This document shows, piece by piece, positions 20,281 through 31,194 of a stretch of 64,000 nucleotides of DNA. The stretch spans positions 62,001-126,000 of the forward strand of contig CAKMXJ010000011.1 in the NCBI GenBank assembly GCA_928724745.1, in the 5' to 3' direction. The translations under genes and the position numbers were made by a program. This DNA comes from Anthracocystis setariae. Lineage: Eukaryota; Basidiomycota; Ustilaginomycetes; Ustilaginales; Ustilaginaceae. Position 1 is the first letter of the stretch. Every line of letters begins with the position of its first letter. A model generated the notes under the pieces. It searched no databases, had not been told where the DNA came from, and saw nothing but the letters and a program-made list of their open reading frames with translations.

Positions 20281-23200
20281 CTAATGTCCAAAGATGCGCA
20301 GAATGAGGAAGAAGACGCTACCCACGAATCGAACGGCTGAAAGACCGGCAGTGGACCAGAAGATGACCGATTGATACGGGTTGATGATAGGCTCGCCTCT
20401 CTTGACCGCATCGGCATACAGGTGGTTGCGGACGTACTTGTTCCACCACGTACTTGTGAAAACGATCACCACCAGTGCGTTGGTGCACATCCACACCAGC
20501 ACAAGGTTGGTACGGAAGTTCTTGGCATGGTCCTCCTGTCGTGTCGCCTTGTCGCGCTTCTGCTTGACCTCGGCGGTGGGCTGCGAAAGCGTCTGTCGGT
20601 AGTGCGTCCAGAGCTCCTCGGCATCGTCCGCCGAACTGGGGATCTTGACCTCGACCATCTGGCCCTTTCCGTCCTGCTTGCCAGCCGATCCAGTGGCTCC
20701 ACCCAAGTCCGTGGCTGGACCGTTGGATTGCTTGGTTCCCCACGACAGATCGTTGGTGTTGCACATCGAGTACATGGACAAGATGATAATGTAGGTGGGC
20801 GTCAGGAACAGGTACTGGATGAACGACGTCAGCATGTGCCATGGCTCCAGATGAATGATCGAGCACACCAGCCACATGACATACGTAGCTGCCAGCGAAA
20901 TGACAATGTCACGGAAGCCAGACGTTTTGAACAGGCGCTCGAGGTTTTTGACCTTCCAGCCGTCAGCATGAGTGAGACCCGACGAGTTGAGCGCCAAAAA
21001 GGTGGTGTAACCAGCGGCATACAGAGCCAATCCCATGATCAGCGCAAAGATCACGATGGCCGAGGTGTAAGCAAAGTTGGAACCCTGAGGTCGGTTACCG
21101 AGCGAACAAACGAGAACAACGATGACCATCGCAATAAAGATGTTTTGGAAGATCTCGATGATGGCGGCACCCTGACCGCCAAACGGATCGCTGGCGTTGG
21201 CGCTCGTAGCCGCTCCGAGCAAAAAGTAGAAGGCCAAGAAGAAGTTGGCAATGGCGAACCACGAGAAGACCAGGTTGATCAAGTTAAAGATCACCTGGAA
21301 CATCAACCAAATCTTGCGCATGAAAGGCTGTCCGGACTTGAAGATGCGGTACGAATACCAAGTGGCGTGGTAAGAAGCGAAAAGCGAGCCATTGAGCCAT
21401 CGACGTCGTTGCGAGATAAACTCGGGCACCTTGTCGGGTACGTCGGTATAGGCCTTGGCCGACTTGACGTAGCGCAAGAGCCATCCTTCGTTTTCCTTGG
21501 CCACGAGCTCGAAACAGAGAATACGGTCTTCGGCAAGGTACATGTTACCCGAAAAGATCGAGTTGCTACCCTCACCCGAGTGCAGCTTTTCACCCTTGAA
21601 GTACATCTGTAGAGGACGACCCTGCAAGGCTTTGTACCTGTACGCCGAGAATGCACCTGGAAGCACCGAGATGAAGCCAAACACCGACTCGGTTGGCTTG
21701 TCGAGAATGTTGGACATCTTGTACTCGAAGTTCTGCGAGGCAACAAGCGGATTGAGCAGCGACACGCAACCACGACCCTTGTCGACGCAAATCTCACCAC
21801 AGGCACCGCCGACGTTGGGATGCTTGTCGAAGCTCTTCCAGAGCTCGTAGATCGAGGTGCCGGTGGGCTTGGTTCCGACATCAAGCAGAATGCAAACGTT
21901 GGGCTGGAGCATGCGGCAGAAGGCATTGAAGTACCATCGATGAGAGTTGAGCTTCTTCTTGTTCTGCTCCTTGAGACAGAAGACGACCTGGATGGGGCAT
22001 GGCGTGACCTGAACCTCTCCCTTTTCGGTGACCTGGACACGTGTGGTGTATTCAAAGATGTGGGCTTCGACGGGCTTCTTGAGGACGTGGTCCTTCATGA
22101 CACCTTCGTTGTAACATCCCATGAGACCGAGCGCTTTCAGCATACGCTCGTTGGCCTTTTTACGACCGTCGGCGACGATGATGACGACGACTTTCTTCCA
22201 TGCATCAGGGCCCCAGGTCTTGGACTTGGTTCGGCTGCAGAGATGAGCGATGTTTTTGATGACACCGCCCATGGTCCTAGCGAAAAGGACATCGTCTTCG
22301 TTGTAGCAGGTGAGCACGATGGCCATCTCGGTGTCACGACCGTAGAGCCAAGGGCGGAGGGTATACTTTTCGGCGATAAACTGATCAGGGTCGACGGTGC
22401 AAGCCTGGTAGCGCATCTCTCGGAATTCAGGATTGTTGCTGTTCGATTTGCTGATGCTCTTGGCGACGGGGATATCAAGAACGAGGTTGCCGTCTTGGAG
22501 CGGGATGCGCTTGACGGTACGCTTGCGCATGATGCGCTCGCGGTTCTCGCGCATGAAGCTGGAATCCTGTTGCTGGTAGTTGAGCATGGGGGGAGGAGCG
22601 ATAACGGCACCGGGCATACCAAGGCCACCGATGGACGGGTTCGGCTCGGGCATACCGGGATGCGGCATCTGGTAGTCGCCGTTGTAGGGAGTGGGAGGGT
22701 AAGCGGGCTGGCCGAGATGGACCATGGAGTGTGCGCCAGGCATTTCCTGGTATTGACCGTTGGCGTTCCATGCGCCGGGAGCGTGGCTGTTCTTGGAATA
22801 AAGGCTCTTCTCGTCATCTAGCGGGTGGAAGCCGTTGGAGCCGGGTGGGCCATTCTGGTAGCTGGCGGAACGCTCGAAAGCGGCAGGACCACCGTAGGGA
22901 TAGTTTTGCTGCATGGCGCGTTCGTCATAGATAGGATCGCGGGGACCCAGATCGATGCTGTGCTGGGATGGGTCTGCGTGGTAAGGCGTGGGGTTGTACA
23001 GAGGTTGGACGGGGTCTGCATCGAAGGATGCGTTGGGATCCCACTGCCTGGGATGGTCGGCGGATGCAGAAGCACTGGAGTTTGAATGGTACGGGGGCCG
23101 GCTGAGGCCTTCGTGAGGCTGGGAAGGAGTGGAAGAGGTGTGGGCTACGTTGAAAGCGGTAGGAGGCGATGTACGCTGTCGTGCGGCCGAGAGGTTGGAG

Positions 23201-23617
23201 GGTAGCGGGGGAATGGATTCGTTGTGCGTGTAGGAGGAAGGAGCACGGCCGAGGGAGCGGTGGGAGGGTGAGGGTGACATATTGGACGGTTGCCTGCGGA
23301 ACGAACAAGTCGAGCATAAAGTGGGTTAGCATTGTTTAATGGAAAAAACGCCGCTGCAGGTCGAGATAGATCAAGGGCGCCAAATGAGATGGAGACTAGA
23401 TTTGAGCTTACCTCGGTTGCCTGGAAGGCGAAGCTTGGTGTTGTGGCTGCGGGGAACCGTGCGCGGAGCGCGAGGAAGGAGCATAGTTCTGAGGCTGATG
23501 GTGGGTTTCAGGAGGATAGTTGGAATTGGTGGTCTGGCTTGGATGGTATTGATGCTGAGAGTCTGCGTACTGATCGTAAGGGTGGGCACTGCCACCCGGA
23601 CGGTTGTACTGACTCAT
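20281..23617 (-). CDS. Chitin synthase, division 1 (class I-III type)
   Basis: Processive plasma-membrane enzyme making chitin from UDP-GlcNAc. Two exons, 23412..23617 and 20281..23293. Donor GTAAGC and acceptor CGCAG join AG+G, giving SRQPRQPSNMSPSPSHRS across the junction; total 1072 residues. The N-terminal ~300 residues are Pro/Gln/Tyr-rich and disordered. The catalytic core then begins at about LVLDIPVAKSI and includes TCYNEDDVLFARTMGGV, VIIVADGRKK, a LDVGTKP block, AEDRILCFEL and QRRRW near residue 697. A cluster of about seven membrane segments follows to the end. Starting at the ATG at 23280 would lose the first 73 residues; the clean splice sites favour the longer model. The class within division 1 was not resolved. 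Confidence 0.95.
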
Positions 23618-25209
23618 GGTAACGTCAAGACTGGATGTCTATCGTTGAGAAGGTATTTTTCCAGAGATGTGGACAAGGGTGAAGAGATGGTCTGGAGGAG
23701 GAAGTGGTGTGAGAGTGATACCCGATGAGAGAGGTGAGGATGGGAAACGGGTCTCTAGACTGCAACGGGGAAGCTTGAAAGGACTTGGGGGCGGGCGTAT
23801 GGTGTGGGCTGGTTTTAACAAGGGCTAGGGAAGTACAGTACAAGCGGTTGTATCCCGCAGCTGCCAGCGACGACCAAGCAAGGAGTGTGCGTGCGAGTAC
23901 AAAGTGTGTGAACGAGAGAGGGCGCTGAGGAAGATAACAGGACCTGCATATTCATTGCATGCGCTCACCGACAGCACCAAACGAGTCGACATTTTGGCGG
24001 CGAAGTCACGAGTGAGCAGGATCGGCCAAGCTGTCAGGCAAAGCCGTCTGGTACTGCATAGTTCTGTCAAAGTAGAAGTCAAGTCGTTCAAAGCTCCGCA
24101 TAATATTCCTTTTTGCAGCCATTTTTATTTTTTTGGTGTTTGATTTGGGGCTTTTTTTTTTCTTGGTTTTTTGCCAGCGCGCCGCTAATCCGCGCGCATT
24201 GGCTCTCGTCAAAGCTCGGCTCGTGGAATGGCACATATAATACTGTATAGAAAGGGAAGAGGCTTTATTAATACTGTAGTTGGGTTGGCTCGCTCGCATG
24301 AACAAGAAGCAATCAAAATCAATAATTATAATATACCGAGACACTTGGTCGACGGATGTCCGTTCCTCCAATCTATTGCGGCCCTTTTTTCATATCCTCT
24401 ACCCGTCACTCTGTACTGTATATCCCCACACTCTTGTCTCCGATGGAGCATCTCGCACTGACCCAAGCGTCTCTCTGAAGCTCTAGTAGTGTAGTACAAT
24501 ACACCTTTTGCGTGCCTGACCTTGTCTGATCCATGCAGCCCATTGTTACGTATGACAGCTGTGCTGCAGCTCGCCAAGCATGAGACAGCCTGCTGCCGTG
24601 TTCCTGACCAGCCTGTCTGTCTGTTCTCACAACATGGCAAGCTCAAGCTACTATCAATAGACTGCACAGTACAGTACAGTACAGTACAGCGACAACGCTA
24701 CCTAGCTAAGCGTAAGACTTTCGTAGAAATGTCAACGTTGGATCTATTTAGAGAAGCTAGATCAAGTGACGACACCTCCTTCACTCACATCGCTTCGGGA
24801 AAGGCTATGCTCGGCTGCACCGCATTGCGAGCAACACTCATACTGTCATGGCGTTTCCAAAGGAAACAGTTTCAGGAACAAGTTGGTCTAAGCTCGTTGC
24901 TTCATCGGCTCCCGATCTGCTTAGATGCTATATCCGATCGCGCTTCTCCACACCTGTCAAAATTCCGGTTTTCGGTCATGTCGCGAAAAGTTCACCTTGT
25001 TCGACATCGCTCAACAGTCTACACTTGCAACCCCTCATCCATCCATCCATCTCTCTAGGATCGCCCCGACGTGCCTGTCAATCACAATCGTCTAAACCCC
25101 GCATTGTACCACATCGGAAACCGTTTGCGATTGCAATTGGCTGGATATCTTCGACTGGATCTATTGTTGGATTGACCTACACCAACTGGTTAAAAAAAAA
25201 CCCCCCAAC
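23618..25209. other. Intergenic region between chitin synthase and RPB6 (divergent)
   Basis: 1.6 kb with no supported gene. Contents seen: T/A-rich stretch at 24118-24175, a (GTACA)n pentanucleotide run at 24666-24689, and a short poly-A/poly-C junction at 25192-25206 just before the RPB6 ATG. It presumably holds both promoters. Confidence 0.5.
24666..24689. repeat. (ACAGT)n pentanucleotide repeat
   Basis: About five tandem copies. Related tracts recur at other intergenic sites in the window. Confidence 0.9.
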
Positions 25210-25861
25210 ATGTCGGATCGCGAAGACGGTGGTGAGGAAACGTAAGTATTCTGCAGACAAGCAACAGCCATTGCACACGATCTGCAGTCGTATCTCTCGA
25301 TCCACATCTGGCAGTCAAGCTGATCAAGCTCTCTTGTCTTCCTTCGCAATTGCGCAGCTTCTACGAGGATGACGAGCCCGTTTACGATGGCGAGGACCTC
25401 GGAGAGGAACAGTTCGACGATGATGCCGCCGCCAATGGCATTGTACACTCGTCAGCTGGTGGCGATCCATCAACATCCATGGCCGGCCAGGCCAACCAGG
25501 AACGCATCACCACCCCTTATATGACCAAGTACGAGCGTGCTCGAATTCTCGGCACCCGTGCCCTTCAGATCTCGTAAGTCTCTTTTTCAGCATCTACCTT
25601 TGTGTTCCTACAACCAGCAGATGCATAGTATCGAACCACACGACCGAGGCAATCGTGCTGATGTCCTTGCTCTCGATATTTCCCCTTCGTTCGCACAGCA
25701 TGAACGCGCCTGTCTTGGTACCTACCGAGGGGGAGACCGACCCATTGGAGATCGCCATGAAGGAGCTGGCCGCCAAAAAAATTCCTCTTGTGGTCAGGCG
25801 CTATCTACCAGATGGAAGTTACGAGGATTGGACTGTCAGCGAGCTCATTGTCAGCGAGTAA
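25210..25861 (+). CDS. RPB6: RNA polymerase subunit RPB6/RPABC2, shared by Pol I, II and III
   Basis: Three exons: 25210..25241, 25358..25573 and 25699..25861, giving 136 residues. Donors are GTAAGT in both introns; acceptors are GCGCAG and GCACAG. The protein starts [20 protein letters not shown] with the acidic head typical of RPB6. It continues [20 protein letters not shown], then [20 protein letters not shown] and a C terminus [20 protein letters not shown]. The last two are near-invariant family blocks for docking on the largest subunit. Length lies between human (127) and yeast (155). It is isolated between long non-coding stretches. RPB2 lies ~26 kb away in the same window. Confidence 0.97.
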
Positions 25862-27289
25862 GCGTCCACGATTTCGACCGCATCCCCCGTGTCGTGCTTT
25901 CGTCTGGTCTGTGCGTCAAAAGATGCCCACGAACCCACCTATACCTTGCCCCTCTGCACATGTCAACCTGACCGAGCATGTCGCAAGTCAGTCCTGCCTT
26001 GCCGCAGCTGCACACACTTTACATTGTCGCTCATCGAAAGCGGCTCTTCCATCGTATCTACCATCATTGTACTCTACTGTCTCCCAAATATAGCATCTTG
26101 TCATCCCACGTGTGATTCCGTCGATCGTTTGTTCCATTCAACCTCTACGTGTGCATAGTGACATCTTGGCAGCCGCAATCCGATGTTAGCAGCGTTTATT
26201 GGGATGGTGATAGGATCAAATGCAACAAGGCTCGTTGTTGGGTCCAAATGCTTAGCGATCTTAGGTCTGCCTCACCGCTATCCTCAACTCGGCCGTTCTG
26301 GGTTCATGTAGAGCGGCGTCTTGCATCCTCATCCCACACGGCGCCATGAATCATGTCGTCTTGCGATCTTTCTGGCGAACGTCGACATCTGCCATATCGA
26401 AAGGGCATCATCGGTGTGTGTACAATTCCATGGCAGCCACCACGCTAGCTCTTGTCGAATACCCTACAACGTGAATGATAAAGCTAGCCGCAGTGTGTTA
26501 AGAGGTTTGTGTCGCCGCCTTGGAAGGGATCGAGCCTGGATTGCATCGCACGATGCCGATTGTGAGATCGATGCGATTTTGGCAATGTCACTGTTAGACC
26601 ATGATAAGGACGTTCATCTTTAAAAAGAAATCCATTTCTCGCAATTGGAGAGCTTGGCAAGGTCGGGACCGACATCACGTGCCGATCCTCTCAAAACTGC
26701 ATCATCACGGGCTTTCAGTGATCGGTGGCGGGATTTAGGCGAGACTTGGTCAAGTGATTCAGTGCAATTTTTAGACAGTGTAGTGGAGAGCGCTTTGACC
26801 GCAGTGCAGTGCAGTGCAGTTGTCGGAAATTCCGCTGTGGCTGGAAGAGTTGCGAGTTGCGCCCAGCCTGGACCAGAGCTCAGGTGGAGAGAGAGAATGA
26901 CCTACAAAGTTCGAGGTGACAAGGACTCCCTCTCTCTTCTTCCCCACCAAGTAACTCTCATTTGATCAAGTCAGGTAGGTATCATTTCTCCAACGTCGAC
27001 TGCTGCAGGCCACAGCAACTTCACCGCAAGAGCAACTCAACGATGGAACACACTTCGCAGTATGGATAACGCTTCCGGCCTCGGCGACTTCCGTCGTCGT
27101 CATCGTCACCAGCGCGCTCCTGCAGGAACTTGATGGCGAACCAGCAGCAGTCGAACTCGGCACCTCCTATCAGTTTGTCCAGTCCCAGCACTGGCACGAG
27201 CTAACTCGGATTCGTAACAGAACAGTGCGCTTACACTCGCAACCCCCGCCATTATCTGACATCAACCCCTATTTAACAGCTTTGTCAAC
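25862..27289. other. Intergenic region upstream of eL41
   Basis: 1.4 kb, no protein family recognised. A (GCAGT)4 run lies at 26801-26821. The last ~350 bp probably hold the eL41 promoter and leader. A possible leader intron ends at the acceptor TTAACAG at 27274-27280, ten bases before the ATG; its donor was not fixed. Confidence 0.45.
26801..26821. repeat. (GCAGT)4 pentanucleotide repeat
   Basis: Four copies upstream of eL41. Seen directly. Confidence 0.9.
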
Positions 27290-27367
27290 ATGCGAGCCAA
27301 GTGGAGGAAGAAGCGTATGCGAAGACTTCGTCGTAAGCGCAGAAAGATGCGTGCTCGATCCAAGTAA
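27290..27367 (+). CDS. RPL41: 60S ribosomal protein eL41
   Basis: A 25-residue, extremely basic ribosomal protein, encoded by 26 codons and too short for ordinary ORF calling. It begins MRAKWRKKRMRRLRRKRRKM and ends RARSK, differing little from the near-universal eL41 sequence. It sits as a single helix at the subunit interface of the ribosome. No intron interrupts the codons. The ATG has A at -3 (CAACATG). The whole CDS is visible and in frame, so the call is firm despite its size. Confidence 0.95.
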   Translation: MRAKWRKKRMRRLRRKRRKMRARSK

Positions 27368-27973
27368 ACAGCTCACCCCCTTCGCTGGTGATCTGTTTAC
27401 ACCCCGTCGACGAATTCTAGGGCACCAATCCCCACGTCTTGGGTATCCACCGAACGGTTCTTGTAACAGCTAGTCTTAGCGATGGTACGTGTTCAGCATT
27501 CTAATATAAACTGCTGTGCTGCAGCAAATGCGCATGTCGCCGCGCCTTGCTGGGTGATGGACCAAGTCGCTCACTCAGGTATCTCTTCTATGCTACCTCA
27601 TGTTCTCCTTTGTCCTCACCAGTCGTCGCTCAGTCTGCTTCTTGTCGGGTACCGAACGTTCCCAAGGCGGCTCTAAAGTTTCATCGACCACCCCCCAACA
27701 TCGGCCAAACAACAACCAATTCACATTCAAATTTCCTTTGTTCTGGCGACGTCCGCTTGTCTATGCGGCTTTGTCATGATCACACTAAAAATTAAGCGTT
27801 TTCAACACTTTACCTTCCCCCCCCCCCCCTTGTCGCGAGGTACTCGCGATAGGAGTGTAGTGGCATGTGTACAACGTGTGTGTGTGTAGATCTGCAAGTG
27901 TTGACAGTAAATTTGCTTGATCGTAAGAGTTTTAGCTGCGTTGTTGTGATTAATGGTTTTGGGGGGGGGGGGT
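27368..27973. other. Convergent gap, eL41 / dehydrogenase 3' ends
   Basis: 606 bp without a gene. A poly-C tract lies at about 27819-27829, a GT-rich stretch near 27868-27890, and a 12-13-base G tract at 27960-27972 abuts the dehydrogenase stop codon. Confidence 0.5.
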
Positions 27974-29148
27974 TTACCAATGTTCTCGGGCGGGGCGTAG
28001 GTCGAGTTCGAAAGTCCAGGCGGAGGGGTGTTGTTGTGCGAGGAAGAGCCAGGATTTGGCCATTTGTGGTGGGAGTAAAGCCTGCTGGGCGGGGTTGAGG
28101 TCAGTGAGTGAGTGAGTGGGACTTTGTTTGTTTTCGAGGAGTGTTGGGGATAGAACTTACGGAGTGGTTGGGGAAGCGACTGCCTTTTGGCATGGCGAAG
28201 TGGGTGAGCGAAGCGTCGGATTCGATCAAACCGTCCACGATGATGTGGCTCACATGGATGGATTTCGCACCGAATTCTCTCGCAATCGACTGGGCTCGAG
28301 GAGGGAAGGGGGAGGGGGAAGATGTCAGATGTGTGTTGCGTTTGGAACACTTGAGGCTCCAAGGTAGGCGGAAACAATACTTACCTGACACATTGCTCGT
28401 AGACCGGACTCTGTTGTGGACGGGGGACGTGGGGGGAGGTATACCTTGGGTGAGTTAAGGTGAAAGTGTGTTTGTGTGTGGGGAGGGGGGGGGGGGGATT
28501 GGTGTTGTTTTACTCACTACTAGCTGCGAAGCCTGCAAACCCTTCCCTACCTCTAATACTTGAAGTGGCGCCAGTGACGATCAAATTCCCCCCCAAACCA
28601 TGTTGCTCCATCCTCCTCACCACCTCCTGTGCAAACACAAACCCACCCACAATACTTGCCTTTACTCCCTCCTCCACCGCCTCCAATCTCTGCTGCAAAA
28701 ACAACCCGCTCTTTCGAACACTCGCATTGTAACAAGCCGTACCGATCTTTGCCTCTGGCCAAAACTCGACCACCTTCCCAACCGCACGCGAGATACTCTC
28801 GTTGCTCAACACATCGCATTCGAACGCCGACGACAGCGGTTGGGCAGGAAGGGGGAGGTTGTGGGATCGACGAAAATCGAATGCGGTGGAGTCAAGTTCA
28901 GTGGCCCAGGTTGTTAGACGTGATTTGTTACGAGAGAGGAGAGCAGTGGTGTATCCTCTCGCAGCGAAGACGCGTGCGATCGAGATGCCAAGTCCAGGCC
29001 CAACACCTAGTATGATCACGATATGGTCAATTAGTGGTGGTCCGTGGATGGCATCCTCGCCCAGAGGTAAAACGGGCGTGTGCGGGCTAAAGTTAGGCTC
29101 AAGTAGGTCGCCTCGATTGCGTCGCATATCGTTGCTACGAGGTTTCAT
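27974..29148 (-). CDS. Atypical short-chain dehydrogenase/reductase, four exons
   Basis: Exons 28518..29148, 28385..28410 (26 nt), 28161..28289 and 27974..28084 give about 298 residues. Donors are GTGAGT, GTAAGT and GTAAGT. The last acceptor is a CAGCAG tandem, so exon 4 may start at 28084 or 28081. The Rossmann motif is GVGPGLG (48-54) after VIIL, then ALLSRNKSRL. The usual Tyr-x3-Lys appears as FAASKSGLRAMCQSIAREFG, with Phe where the catalytic Tyr would be expected. The C terminus reads SAWTFELDLRPAREHW. Similar SDRs with a Phe here occur in bacteria and fungi as putative oxidoreductases of unknown substrate. The ~39-residue head before the Rossmann fold is unusually long; MRRNRG at residue 8 is another possible start. 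Confidence 0.82.
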
Positions 29149-29553
29149 CTTTTGATATAGTCAAAGTGTAGGCGCAAGTCAAGACGCAGGGCTGAGTGGT
29201 GGATGTTGATTTTTGCCGGGGGGGGGTTAGCGATGACGAATGTTGGTTTTAAAGGCGGCCAAGGTGTCGCCAACACGCTCCAACGAGAGTGCGGGTGTTG
29301 GTTGGATGCATGGCGAGCTTGATGAAGCGGCAATATGTCAAATTGATGGCGCGGGCTTTGCGTTGGACCCTGAAATCCGGTTTACTCGCACTACAACTAC
29401 TACTATGGGGAAAGCAACATATCTCCGCTCCCAACTGGAACCACACATGCAATCGGCCTCATCATAACCACGACTCTTTCTAAATTTGCTAATACCACAT
29501 CATCTAGGGGGTTGCCTTTACAGGAGAGCAGATCCTTCACTTGACGTGAAACT
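29149..29553. other. Spacer between dehydrogenase 5' end and acid phosphatase 3' end
   Basis: 405 bp between two minus-strand genes. A G tract lies at 29219-29227. No coding signal was seen. Confidence 0.5.
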
Positions 29554-31194
29554 CTAGTAGACGGTACCGTTGTTGACGGGGCCGGTGATGACAAAGTCGG
29601 TTCCATTGACACCGAAGCAAGCCTTGTCAAAGTTGGCGTCCTTATAAGCATTCGTCTGTTGAAACTTGACAAAGTCCTGCAGGGGACAAAGAGCCTCACC
29701 CTCTGGACAACCCTGCGCCTCGCTATACGGAATCACGGCCTCGTTGATCAGTGTACGGATGTACTGTTTGGGATCGTCTTGGCACTCGATGATCTCCCAA
29801 ACCAACCTGGCGGCAAACGGTACGATGTGGCTCAAAACAAACGTACGCTGCGGATCGGGCGAGTAGGGATTCAAATACTCGCCAACGACCTGCGTGTAGT
29901 TGAGTGCGACGAGCACTGCGAGCAGGTAGCTATCGTGACTGAAATCGAAGTAAAACTTCTGGTCCAGTGGAAAGTAGACTGGGTTCGAGGCGAATGTGGA
30001 GTTCTCGGTGGTGATGGTGGATTCGTTCAAGGTCGAGTTGGTAAGACGATCAACGAATTCTTGCACCCATCCAATTCCTTGAGCCTTACCGGTGGGACTC
30101 ATGATACCATAGTCGCCACTAAACTCGAGATCGAGATCATACTCAAACGCATCCCATTCTTGCTTGGTGAACAGTCCGCAGAAGTTCGAGTATCCCAGTG
30201 CGGTCGTTTCGTAGGCACACAAACTCTGCATACCGTACACATCCTCATCCGTGAGGGTTAGTCCCGAAACGTACTGCTGCAGACGTTGCGTGATGTTGGG
30301 CAGGTAGATTTTATCCCAGATCGGACGAAGATACGTGTCTCCAAGATTGATGTTGTCCGCATTTGTGCACGAGTACGGCGCCAACGTGTTGTTGAACGAG
30401 CCAGGTGTACCGAGACCATCGCCGCCTTCGATGATGACCTCCATGTTGATCTTGTCGGACGCATTCCAACCGAAGAATCCGAGCGTAAAGTACCTCGCCG
30501 AATCGAGCATCCTCTGCTCGCTCGTCGTGCGGATCACAGGTTTGTGCGCCTCATCACTCGCATTGTACAACTTGCCGTACCTGTAGTAGTGCATCACCCC
30601 GGAATCGAAAAGCTCCTGGTTTCCGACTGGGTTCAGGATCTCGGCACCGAGTTCGTACTTCCAATCGTTCAGGAACGCCAGCGGTCCCCAGGCGCTGAAG
30701 TTCGAGTCGGGGTTGGTGAGTTTCGAGACGTTGGCGATCACCTGACCAAAGTACGGCGCTCCTTCGGTGGCGTAGCTCGTAGGGTATCGAGCACCGTGTC
30801 GGTGGAGGATGTGCACCTGCTTGACCGTGCACTTTTCAGGCAGCACGGCGTTTTGCTTCTGGAACTCGGCGAATAGCGGCGAAGAGAAGTAGGGCGACGT
30901 GTTTCCAAGGTGCTCAAAGATGTTGTAGTTGTCGTCATCGCAAGCATCGAGCGGCTTCCATCGTGTTTCGATGGATGAATCCTTGAGCTCGCCGGGGATA
31001 CGATCGATGACTGCGAGGAAGGGGGGAGCTCCGTGCTTGATCGTGCCAGCGTATCCGACATTGGTGGGGAACGGGTCGGAGGGCGAGCTAGAGGTGGGTG
31101 TAGACGAATTGGTTACACGCGGGAAGATGGTAGCCGCCGAGACGGTGCTGGCAAGGAAAGCTTGTACAGCCAAGAGTTTCGGGGTGAGCTGCAT
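29554..31194 (-). CDS. Secreted histidine acid phosphatase (phytase-like)
   Basis: Extracellular or cell-wall phosphomonoesterase of the histidine phosphatase clade 2. The ATG at 31194 gives 546 residues with a signal peptide, MQLTPKLLAVQAFLASTVSA, and probable cleavage after the last Ala. The frame is open a little upstream but has no ATG. The catalytic motif ILHRHGARYPTSY has its nucleophile His in RHGARYP (132-138). The proton-donor motif FDFSHDSYLLAV lies near residue 419, with HD present. Several N-x-S/T sequons and spaced Cys residues suit a glycosylated secreted enzyme. Length is slightly above Aspergillus phytases (~470-520). Substrate (phytate versus general phosphate esters) is not decidable here. 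Confidence 0.93.
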   Translation of the reverse strand: MQLTPKLLAVQAFLASTVSAATIFPRVTNSSTPTSSSPSDPFPTNVGYAGTIKHGAPPFLAVIDRIPGELKDSSIETRWKPLDACDDDNYNIFEHLGNTSPYFSSPLFAEFQKQNAVLPEKCTVKQVHILHRHGARYPTSYATEGAPYFGQVIANVSKLTNPDSNFSAWGPLAFLNDWKYELGAEILNPVGNQELFDSGVMHYYRYGKLYNASDEAHKPVIRTTSEQRMLDSARYFTLGFFGWNASDKINMEVIIEGGDGLGTPGSFNNTLAPYSCTNADNINLGDTYLRPIWDKIYLPNITQRLQQYVSGLTLTDEDVYGMQSLCAYETTALGYSNFCGLFTKQEWDAFEYDLDLEFSGDYGIMSPTGKAQGIGWVQEFVDRLTNSTLNESTITTENSTFASNPVYFPLDQKFYFDFSHDSYLLAVLVALNYTQVVGEYLNPYSPDPQRTFVLSHIVPFAARLVWEIIECQDDPKQYIRTLINEAVIPYSEAQGCPEGEALCPLQDFVKFQQTNAYKDANFDKACFGVNGTDFVITGPVNNGTVY

